DNA of 64,000 bases from contig NC_052349.1 in the NCBI RefSeq assembly GCF_009727055.1, positions 38,560,285 through 38,624,284 of the forward strand, in the 5' to 3' direction. Position 1 is the first letter of the stretch. The number at the start of each line of letters is the position of its first letter. The position numbers and the translations under genes were made by a program. The notes beneath the pieces were generated by a model that was not told the DNA's origin, made no database searches, and saw only the letters and a list, made by a program, of their open reading frames with translations. Below are positions 1 to 10,343 of the stretch, piece by piece. The DNA comes from Benincasa hispida. Lineage: Eukaryota; Streptophyta; Magnoliopsida; Cucurbitales; Cucurbitaceae.

Positions 1-39
<39 letters not shown>
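1..39. repeat. poly(T) tract at window edge
   Basis: The first 39 bases are all T. This could be a simple homopolymer, the A-tail of a retroelement on the minus strand cut by the window edge, or the edge of an assembled piece. Nothing to its right reads as a recognisable retroelement. Confidence 0.9.
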
Positions 40-42
<3 letters not shown>

Positions 43-2719
43 CGGCGTATGGGAAAAATAATAAAATATTCCCAAATACATCTCTTGAAGAGGATTCTAT
101 AAGAGACGCATTCAGATGGGGACAAAAAAAGTCTCCCTTTTCCCTTAATAAGTTGTAAACTCCCCCTTTTTCCTAATTAATTTTCAAAACTACTCCCAAT
201 CTAAATAACCCAACAATTAGTATTTTATTTAAAAAGTACACAAGAACCTACAAAAGTTTTATTAATGCCTTTAATTTGTAAAGACAAGTTCAAGTATACT
301 TTTTAACTTCAAATTTCAATAATACACTTAAACTTTAAAAAATTAAAAAATACTCACATAATTAGTTTTTGGATTGAAACCACAGTTGTTTCAAAAGTAC
401 ATATGAACTTTCAAAATTTCTATTAATATTGTCAAATTTGCAAAAACAAAGTTAAAAAATATCTTAATCACCAGTATATGGATGAAAATTATTAGAACAA
501 TATTTTAAAAGTACTCATGAATTTTCAAAAGTTGCATTGATATCACTTACTATCAAAAGAAAGTTAAAAAACACTATTATCATTACAAGATTGATGGAAA
601 TTATTTTCCACCGCCATAGGTACCTTCCTCTTCCATTTCCTCTCTCAATCAATGCCATAACACTTTTTTCTTTCCTTTTTTTTTTTCTTTTTTTTTTTAT
701 ATATATTTTTCTCCTTAAATATTAGAATGTTAAATAAATGGGAGAAGCTCTTCCTCTTTTGAGCTTCTCCAAACATAAATATAAGAAATTTCAATACTTA
801 GATAGTCATTTTTTTTAGGAAAAAAAAATTATCTTGAGTTAGAAAAATTTTAATATAGGAAAACAATTCACTTAGATGCCTTATTTTTTTTCTATATAGA
901 TACTATGATATTTCCCTTATTTGTCCAACTTTCGATTTTTTTTAACTGCAATATTAATAAAACTTTTCAAAGACTAAAGAAACTTTTGAAATGAAGTAAA
1001 ATATTTTCATCCAAAACTAATGATAAATGTATTGGGTATTTTTACTTTTGTATATAAATTTTATTTTATTGAAATTAATGAGTTTATGAAGATTTCTATA
1101 CACTATTTTATAATAAAATTTATTAGTGAAAAATTATTGAAAATTATTCCCCTAGTAAAAATTATAATACTTATTTGAGTTTGGGTCAAATTTGGTGAAA
1201 ACTAAAATCAATCATTTTCTTTAAAAAATTTATAACACCATGTAAACACTTTTTCATTATTCCGTAAGAAAATCATGTAACAAAAGAATAAACAACAAAA
1301 TATCATTAATGTAAATATAATATAATTATGGGTTATTTTCAAATATAAGAAAATAAGTTAATTTATTTTTAAATATAGCAAAATGTTACTGCCTTCTATA
1401 AGTTATAGATAATAATAAATATTGATAGACTAGCATTTATCACTGTAAAAATATTTATAGCAATTTTGTTATTTAAAATAATTACCCTCTAATTAATTAA
1501 CAAATATGTTAACTTGTTTAAAAAAGATTAGAGGTTTATTTATTAATTTAAATATTTTTTATTTTGTATATTATTTTAGAAATATCCATGGACATAAGTT
1601 TATCAATATTTTCATATTGGATCGTCTAAACCTTACCTAAACATACTTCATTCATGTCTAATCCAAAATAGTATAATAATAATCTCTCCAATCCAACATT
1701 TTATCTCACGAATTTTAAATTTTGGTTTGAATTTTAATTTTTTTTTGACAAAAACCATTCTTATTTTTTATTAAAAAAATATAGATACATTTCTTAAAGG
1801 AAAAAAGAATACCCATGTTATGACAAAATTCCTCAAATTTCATCGTCAAACAATTGTGAGAAAAGAAAAAAGAGAATAAATTGAGAATGACTATTATTTT
1901 TTAATTATTATTATTATTTAAAGTACGAAAGAAAATAAACATCGTGTCAAAATGTATATAGTTCAATTGACACATAGATACATTATCAACCAAAAAGTTT
2001 GTAGTTTGAATCCCCTATCCAATAAAGGATATGGAATCACATTTTTAAATTATTTTAAGTAATTTTTAGTTTCATCTAATTTTTTTTAACGGTTTGAAAT
2101 TATCATTTTATCCTTTTAAGTATTATTTAAAACTTTTCACTTAGGTCTTTAAAAAGCCTATTAAAATTAAATTTGTTACCCATCAAATTGTTGTTTTACT
2201 AACATATTTGGATATATGAGTAATATGCCACTTGGAAGAAAATAACTGTTCTAATATGATGAGTTGGGGTTTCATATATCATTGGTAAATAGCTTTTGAA
2301 GGGACCAAAGTGATTAAACATTATATTTAATTTAGAAGGCTAGAGGTTATATGAATTAATCCCTATGTTATTTAACTTTTAAAAAATAAAATAAAAATTT
2401 GAAATTAAATAAGTAATCAAATGAAATGGCAAACAAAATAAAAATTTAATAATATGATGGTTTAGATGGTCTTTTTTGCCATCTTTTATTTATATTTTAA
2501 TAATATAATATATTTTAGGCATTGATAGTCAATTTACAACGATAATTAATCAATTACTTACAAACTAAAATTTTATCTAAAGTTATTCACTTCAATAAGT
2601 TTAATTTATTCTAATACATAAATGGTATATTTTAAACTTTACGAAATAGGTGCAATACATGTAATATAAAATCAGTCATCTTAAAAATCAACAATTTGAT
2701 CTCATATATCCTATAATTG
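40..2719. other. AT-rich intergenic DNA
   Basis: No credible gene is seen. The stretch is AT-rich with homopolymer runs, a T/C-rich run near 660-720, and a decayed copy near 1330-1480 of the short element family with 'tatagcaaaa' ends and 'tgatagac' cores that recurs near 13.4, 38.6, 40.3 and 41.9 kb. A possible SINE lies at about 1950-2060. The 62-residue frame at 537-725 is a low-complexity T-rich artefact. Confidence 0.7.
1950..2060 (+). mobile_element. possible tRNA-derived SINE head
   Basis: A sequence at 1959-1971 (tagttcaattgac) fits the A box of an RNA polymerase III promoter, and 2001-2014 (gtagtttgaatccc) fits the B box. They are about 30 bases apart, as in tRNA genes and tRNA-derived SINEs. 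No cloverleaf can be drawn around them, so a SINE remnant is likelier than a tRNA gene. I could not find a clear tail or target-site duplication. Confidence 0.4.
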
Positions 2720-2826
2720 TTGACTTAAAAACACGTTCAAATCACGTGTATACATGTCAAATGAGAGAGAAATAGAGCATCGATTAAACTATTTTATTGC
2801 CCTATTATATCTATAATATATATATT
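2720..2826 (+). promoter_or_regulatory. likely promoter of the PADRE gene
   Basis: A W-box core TTGACT lies at 2720-2725, a G-box CACGTG at 2743-2748, and a TATA-like run (ctataatatatata) at about 2811-2824. The start codon at 2895 follows a GA-rich leader (2874-2894). W-boxes bind WRKY factors and G-boxes bind bZIP or bHLH factors, so stress- or light-responsive expression is plausible. That fits the family but is inference. Confidence 0.45.
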
Positions 2827-2894
2827 AAACTCCAAATAAAAGCAATTTTGTCAAAAGAGAGATTGAGATAAACAACGAGAGAGAAGAAAGAAAG

Positions 2895-5800
2895 ATGGGA
2901 AATTCAATGGGAATTAGAGGATCAATTAGAAGAAGAAAAAGAACAACAAAAGTGATGAAAATCAATGGAGAAGCCTTCAAAATAACACTTCCAACCACAG
3001 CCTATGAAGTTACAATTCACCATCCAAATCACCTTCTCTATGAATCCCAATCCCTCGAGCAATTTGGCCTCCGAGCCAAGCCTTTGGATCCTCACCATCA
3101 ACTCAAACCTAAAACCCTCTACTTCCTCCTCCAATTGCCAACCCTCCTCGGTGACCACTGTCCGCTTCGTCGCGTTTGTTCCGACCTTCATTTATCTGCC
3201 TCCGACCGCCTCGAGTGCCTCTTGCTCTCTCGTCGATCGGTTTCCGACCTCCAAACCGTTCGGTTCGATCCTCAAAGGTTGTCGACAGACGGTGGTGCCG
3301 CTAAGCCCGTGCAGGTCAAATTTCGACTGCCAAGGGTGGAGTTTGAGAGATTGATGAAGGAATGTAAGAACAAGGTGGAGGCAACGGAGAGGATTGTTGA
3401 TTTTTGTGGAAGAAGTAGAGATAATGGCGATGGTGGCCAAGACGATGAGCTATTTGGGAAGATGGGTGATGCATGTAGTGGTAAAGCCCGCGAGGTGTGT
3501 TTTCTAGCTGTTTTATTTGAATCCTTCAATTTTATGATAAAATTGTTATGATTTTCTAAATTTTTACTAATTGGTAATTTTTTATTTACTCCTTTTTTTT
3601 TCTAAGAGTTTTGATTTGGTGGTTAAATTTTTAACAACTTTCTTAATTTCTTGACAAATATTTTTGAGATACCAGTATGAGTAATTAGGGGTGTTCATGA
3701 GTTGGGTTGAGTTTTTAGACCCAATCCAATTGTTCGGATTATAAATTTCTTCAACCCAAATAACCCTTATTAAAAAATGAATCCAACCCAACCCAACCCA
3801 ACCATGAAATATTTGGGTTGGGTTGGTTCGAGTTAATCGGGTCATTTGTTTAAAATTTTGTTCTAAAAAGAAGCACAACAACGTACACATGTAAAAATAC
3901 TTATTTAATTATTTTCATATATTGAATTAAGATTAACAACTCAATTTCAATTTAAATAGTGAAAATTTTCTTTCTAAAGTGCAAAGAAACTACTTTTAAG
4001 AGTTGTTAAATAATAAATTATTAAAAAAATTGAAATTAAATAAAATTAAAATCAATATATGTATAAATAATTGTGTTATAAGTAATAAAATAACATATTT
4101 TAAAGGTAATAATAAATTTAGGTTGGTTCGGGTTGGTTTGGGTTATATTAGATGAACCCTTGAACCATCCAACCTATAAAATTTTCATTTATTTGAACCT
4201 AACCCAATCCAAATGAGTTGATAACTCAACTCAAACCGCGCGAGTTGGGTTGGGTTCATCGGTTTTTTTGGGTTATCGGATTTTTTGAACACCCCTAATG
4301 AGCATATGGAGTGTTTGAAGCTAGAAGGAAGAACGTTTGGTAGAGTAACTCCACTCCTTATTTGATCCAAAAAATTCATAAACTCATTGGAGCTCATGAT
4401 TAATCTTCTTGCCTCAAACGCCCAAAAAAACTTAGATGATCTCTGAAATGTACAATCAACCAACTATTTAATGAAAATTTGTCATATGACAAGTAAAAAA
4501 ATTAAATTATTATTATTATTATCTTAGAAAAAAAGATGCATGATATAAGCGCATCCTAGTCTTTTAAAGAGATTTAATACAATCATAAAGATTAAATTAC
4601 ATATTTATTAACTATTTGATTGAATTATAATGAAAAAAAAACTCTAATAAATAAAAAAAGAAACTCAAAAGTAAATTTTAAAAATTGAACTAAAATTCCT
4701 ACTTAATTCATGTACAATGAAACATCATTGACAATATTTTTATCCGTTTTTTCCCCACATTAAATAGAAGAAAAAAGATCAATTTAATACTATATACACA
4801 CAAAAAGTTAAGAAAAAGAAAATTGGATTTCAATTTACTTTGCAATATTTTTGTTAGTATTTTTTAAGTGCTTTAATTTTTAAGATCGAAATAAAATTTC
4901 CAAACAATAGTCGGTCTATTTTTTTTTTTTAAATACTATTTTTGAAATATTATATAGAGTAAAGGATAATTTAAATAAAAATAAAGAGTTGGCCGGTTAC
5001 ATGTTTATATTTGACTTCCAATCTATATATATATATATTGACTTTGGTTAAAATACTCAAATGGAGGCTTTAGTCCTTGATAAATATAGTTGAAAAAAGA
5101 TGTCAAAATAAATGGAATAACACACAAATATAAATTTATGGGGAAAGAAAAAGAAAGAATATACAATCTCAAAAGTCTAGTTGCAGACACATCTTTTGCT
5201 TTGATTGTGAAACAGCTTGAACCACATCTTTAAAATTTGGAAATCATTTTGTTTTTTTAATTTTTGAAAATAAAAATTATATAGAGGATGTAGACTAGCA
5301 ATAATATATTATTATCGTGAGGACAATATAAGGGAAAATGGTAAAAAATAACACGTTTAAGTTTTTAGCTTACAAAACTAGTATTTTTTTGAAAACTCGT
5401 AAAAATAGTTTTCTCGGTTCATCTCGGACGAGATCGACTACGAGATTTTAGTTAAAAAATCAACTTTTTCCAACTTATCGATTCTTTGGAGCTTTCTCGG
5501 TACATCTCGACAGATTATACACCGAGATTATGTACATCTTGGTGTTAATCTCGAGCAAAATAATACTAAGATTCTATATATTTGAGTTTTTTCGAGGAAA
5601 TTTGGGGCATAATTAACACTGAGATTCTATATATTTGAGTTCTAGGTGAAATCACAGACATAACTAACACCAAACTTTATATATTTGAACTTTTTCGGTA
5701 GAATCTTGAGCAGGATTAACACCGAGGTTTAGTATATATCCCAAATCTTATCCAATTTTTCGAAAATTTTTATCTTTCACAAAATTTAAAAATGTTAAAC

Positions 5801-7517
5801 CCATTTAGAAAATCTATTTTGATAATTAAAAAACCCATTTGGAATTTTAGAAATTCATATGATTTTGAAAACATAAATTAGGCTGAAGATTTGACGAATT
5901 TGGAGAAAATTTGAAAATAATATAATATTTGGGAATATATAAAAAAAATAGCAAATCTCGATGTGTAATCAAGCGAGATATACCGAGAATGCCCAAAACA
6001 ATTGATAAGTTATAAAAAAAATGATTTTTTAACTAATTTTCGGTGGTCGATCTTGTTTGAGATGAACCGAGAAAAACTATTTTTATGAGTTTTTAAAAAG
6101 CGTTATAGTTTTGTAAGGTGAATATCTAAAGATGTTATTTCAGATAATTTCTCTGATATAGGCATGAAAGTTTAAGTTCCACTTGCTATTTTCTTTTTAA
6201 ATATTAAGCTTATTTATTATCACTTTGTTTTTGAAACATTTTTAAACTATGCCCTATTTTCTTGTTTAAACATATTGGAAATTTTTTAGGCTCAATTTAA
6301 TAATTATTTCGCTTTTTACTTTTTGTTTTTGAAAATTAAGCCCATTCTCTTTTATTTTCTTATAATGATCTGTATCTTTTTTAGATATAAGAGTTGAATT
6401 CTTAGTCAAATTCCAAATTCAAAAAACAAGTTTTAAAAAACTATATTTTTGATCCCGTTTGGTAATCATCTGACTTTTTGTTTTTGTTTTTGAAAATTAA
6501 GTCTATTTCATCCTCTTACAAATGTTTTGCATTTTTTTAAGTCTATTCCAAAAAAAAAAAAAAAAAAAAATTTGAAAGCTACTTTTTTTAGTTCTCAAAA
6601 TTTGACTTGGTTTTTTAAACCATTAATGAAAGCTAGATAACAAAGGAAGAAATTTGGATGTGAAAAGTGTTCATAGACTTAATTTTCAAAAACAAAAATA
6701 AAAAAAAAAATGGTTACCAAACAGGACCTTAATTTTCAAAATTTGATATGGTTTTTTGAAAACATTGGTAAGAAAGTAGATGATAAAGCATGAAATTTGG
6801 AGATGAAATGGATTTATGGCTAAATTTTCAAAAAACTAAAAACTAAAAGCCAAATTGTTACTAAACGGGACGAATAACTTTATATTTTTTGAAATATCTA
6901 TAAATATGTAGTTTTTGTAAAATATAACTATAAATGGAAAAATTGAAAACGAATATTAAATATAGTTTTCAAATAAAATTAACAATATATATATCTTTCT
7001 TTCACATGCATAGATCTACAATTGATGATCATTAACCTAATTATAGATATCGATTATTAGGAATCTTATTAATCAGCTGTACTAAACACTCTGTGTATTG
7101 ATTTTTTTAATTCAATAAAATATATCAAAAAATGCACTCGAAAATTTTCTCATTGTTATTATTATTGACCATAATCTTTTTGAAATGTTAATATTTAAAC
7201 TATTTAATTAGATTAACCATTATGAAATTGTTAAAATCATTTTGTCAGGTTTAGAAATGCACCTTTAATCGTTTAAAATTATCAATTCAATATTTTAAGT
7301 TTACACCTTTAATCACTAATTTCATACTTTTAAAATTGATTTTAAATGGATTGAAAATATTTTTTTTTGAGTGATTTCAAAAATGAAAAAAAGTTATTTT
7401 AGCTCTTTCATCTGAACATGTCGTTAATCTTTTTGAAATCTCAAATGATAATTATTCTTTCTTAATTTCAAAATATTTTTGTTTTTGCAGAAAAAGGTAA
7501 GCTTTGTCCAAAAATGA
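2895..7517 (+). CDS. PADRE (DUF4228) domain protein, two exons
   Basis: Exon 1 (2895-3494) encodes 200 residues. The predicted intron is 3495-7490 (GAG|GTGTGT at the donor, a T-rich tract ending TTTTTGCAG at the acceptor). Exon 2 (7491-7517) adds KKVSFVQK and stops, giving about 208 residues. The protein starts MGNSMG, an N-myristoylation signature at Gly2. It has a basic stretch at 12-16, KVMKINGEAFK at 19-29, LYFLLQLP at 75-82, and the conserved block LHLSASDRLECLLLSRRS at 98-115. These are hallmarks of the plant PADRE/DUF4228 family, linked to biotic and abiotic stress responses. A basic KKVSF-type C-terminus is what family members usually have, which supports the splice. Without splicing the frame runs to 3551 and ends in a hydrophobic, unfamiliar tail. 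The precise molecular function of the family is unknown; membrane association through myristate is inferred. Confidence 0.82.
3686..4297. mobile_element. hAT-like MITE rich in GGGTTG
   Basis: This 612-bp element has inverted ends TAGGGGTGTTCA (3686) and TGAACACCCCTA (ending 4297). Internal sequence near both ends repeats 'gggttgggttggttcggg'. The flanks (tgagtaat / atgagcat) look like a diverged 8-bp target-site duplication, as hAT elements make. It lies wholly inside the predicted intron of the PADRE gene. The short reading frames across it are not genes. Confidence 0.75.
5345..6137. mobile_element. long-TIR non-autonomous element
   Basis: About 180 bp at the left (5345-5530) matches, inverted, about 180 bp at the right (5957-6137). 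Shared blocks include 'aaaaatagttttctcggttc', 'catctcg' and 'gttaaaaaatca'. The centre carries several 'accgaga' / 'tctcggt' motifs. Long terminal inverted repeats and no coding capacity suggest a Mutator-like non-autonomous element; the superfamily is a guess because no clear target-site duplication was found. It lies inside the PADRE intron. Confidence 0.65.
6288..6872. mobile_element. MITE, outer copy of a nested pair
   Basis: The left end (tttttgtttttgaaaattaag after 'tttaataattatttcgc') pairs with the right end (aattttcaaaaa ... ttgttactaaacgggac). It belongs to the family with ends like GTCCYGTTTGGTAACCAT. Its body is interrupted by a second member of the same family at 6452-6728. Confidence 0.6.
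6452..6728. mobile_element. MITE, inner copy
   Basis: The ends atcccgtttggtaatcat (6452) and atggttaccaaacaggac (to 6727) are clear inverted repeats, extending through a polypurine/polypyrimidine block and 'gaaaattaagtcta'. It carries an A21 run at 6550-6570 and is nested in the copy at 6288-6872. Confidence 0.7.
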
Positions 7518-8384
7518 AGGATGATGGGGCAGTTCATTGAGCTTCCATGTTTTGCTATATTAGCTCATTTTCCCTTTAAACCGTGTTTATAGCTCAACCG
7601 ACATAGGTATTTATTTCGACTTGAAAGGTGAAAGGTCCAAATTCTTCAATTTCACGTGATAGTTCAAACATAATTTAATAGTTGTACGTAGTTACTCTCT
7701 TTGAATATACCAATCTTCTCTTCGATGTATATCACTTTTGAGTGTAATTCATTCTAAAGTTTCAATATGAATGGAATACGACTAAATTGATTTCAAGTTT
7801 GGTGATAAATTTAGAGTTCTCATCGTTTTTTAAGGATAAATATACTCAAAAAATGAACGTTATAGCGGTTTGACTCTAAGCTATGGAAAGAGTCAAGTTC
7901 GTAGTGACATATCAAGAGGAACTTGGGAAGTTAATATAAGTCTGGTCATGCCGAACCACTATAAAATTACCAGTGTCAAATTCTCTATCACTCTCCCATT
8001 TAATTTTGCAATTAATTTGTTATTATAGTTTCTTACATGAAATTAAATTAAAATTTTGTTTTTGAAGTTAATTGCTCATATTTGTATATTTTGATTGGCA
8101 GTTTTTAAATTTCTACGTTCATTATCAATCTCATTATTCGCATCAAATTGGGTGCTTCAAAGTAGTATTATTAACTTTCTGATTATTTTGGGTTGAATTT
8201 ATTTACATGAATTTATTGTTCAAATTACTTGTTAGGAAAAATTTGTTAATTTGTTTAATGTGGCCCACGTTAGAATTTTTTTAAACTAGTTTAATTAAAC
8301 CCTATCCACCCCCCTCTAGTGTTGTCATACCAATCCTAGTGTAAAGATACCTATCTCATACTATGAGACTTATAAAAAGACTAC
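7518..8384. other. 3' flank of the PADRE gene
   Basis: This holds the presumed 3' untranslated region and AT-rich spacer. I see no second gene, no clear single poly(A) signal, and no recognisable transposon until the Copia LTR that begins near 8385. Confidence 0.5.
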
Positions 8385-10343
8385 ATGACCTGTGGATGGG
8401 ATACGAATCAATTCACATGTGTAAATTTGATTGTGCTTTATTTTGGAAAGCATATGCATTGCTTGATAATTGTTTGCATTGTGGAGAGTGAAGATACAAA
8501 TTGAATGATAGAAAAGGGAAAAAATTCTACATAAAGTGTTAAGATATTTTCTACTAAAGACAATGTTGCAAATATTATCTCTTTTAAAACATACTACTGA
8601 GGATATGAGGTGGCTAAAGACAAGGTTGCAAATGTTATTCCTCTCCCGGTGATTACAAACAGAGAACTTATACTCCTCATGAACACTTCTCCTACGAACA
8701 CGACAGGAATATAGAGATTCTTGGACACCACCACAAGTGACTTCCTCACTATTCTCAAGGTGAGAATCAAGAAGGAGTTGTGGGCTCTTCTTGTTAATTT
8801 TGGTGAGGGAGAAGAGAAATTTTAAGAGAATTTTCACAGAGAGGAAGAAGACCTTGCAGGGAGAATTCCAAATACTTTGAATTTCATGTAATGAACCAAT
8901 CTACCTACTCCTATGTAAAGTTCCTGTATGTGAGAGATAAGGGGAGTTATTTTCATAACTTCTTTAATTACGTATTTACATTTAATTATATTAAATAAAA
9001 CTATATTATATCTCATGTAGTATAACCTATAGTTTATTTTATATCATGATATAACCTAACTTTATATTCTCTCATATAACCTATAATTTTAATATGAATC
9101 ATATTCATATTAATTTTAACTTATATTTGTACATGAATACATTCATATAATCAATTAATATTTAAATCATATTCAAATATTTATCTCTCTCATTAAACTT
9201 TATATTATAATCTATCCATATACATTATATTAATTGCATTTCATACAATTAATTTCCTTTAATTAATTTGAACAATTCAAATTAATTCAAAATTAATTGA
9301 TTCTCATTAAAAGTATTGAGCTAGCAAGGAGATCTTATGGACTTACAGATTAGAAGTTCCAATGATACAAGATTAATTTATTAAACTCTTTAATTAAATT
9401 AATAAACATTCACTAACTACTGATCACTCCACTAAAGATCGACAACTACAATCTTCTCACTATAAATATATTTCTATGTCCATTGGATATAACCAATCAA
9501 CAGTAAGTTAATCCTTCACAAATTACTCGTAACTACAACTGGGTCAAATTACTATTTTACCCCTGTAGTTACATCTAACTTCTTAAGTACCACTGATCCC
9601 TCTAATGAACAATTAGTCATAGTCCAATTATAACTAGACCCCTCTCTGGCCAGTGAGAGTGTGAGGCGCCTCATTGTTCAAGATTCGAAATCAACCCTTA
9701 AGGGAGCAATTCATCTGCTTTCCCTCAGGACAGGAAGGAGCAAATTCCATCTTATGTAGCTATGTTCCCAGCTCCCAATGCAGACAAATCCCAAAATGGT
9801 AGGCTTATTGAGTCGAGGAATCTGACCACTCTCACCCATACAGATCAAAGGATTGCCCTCATATGCAAGAGTTCATAACTCACTCTGGATTAAAGTCGAG
9901 TCAACTATACTCATCTTATTGAAATGTTAGTCTTTTCAAGTAATGACATTATAAAGAGAGACTAAACATTTCACGGTCCGATCTTATACAAACTCTTTGT
10001 ATAGGAAACCTTCACTCACGTGCCTCCACATGAACGATTAGAATCCAATCGTTTGTAACATTTTTACAACAATTGTAACAATTATAAAGTAGGTTGTCTG
10101 TAGTTTCACTAGGATAAGGTACCTAGTCTTATCCATCTACCACAGACCATTGAGGTTACTACTTAAATATGATCCACTTGTATGTCACACATACATGTTT
10201 AAGCCACATCTAATAACCTTGGATCTTAATTTATTGGTTATGGGTTAATACTAACTAAATTTTAAATAAAATAACACTTTATTTTATTAAATAAATTATT
10301 CATTGTAAAAATAATTTAAAAACTATGTAACCGCAAGATTTAG

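Noticed and set aside
1950..2060. tRNA gene
   Set aside because: A and B boxes are present but no acceptor or anticodon stem can be formed, so I list it only as a possible SINE.
3770..3840. Telomere-like GGGTTG repeats
   Set aside because: The unit is not TTTAGGG, it is short, and it belongs to the subterminal part of a hAT-like MITE that occurs at both of its ends.
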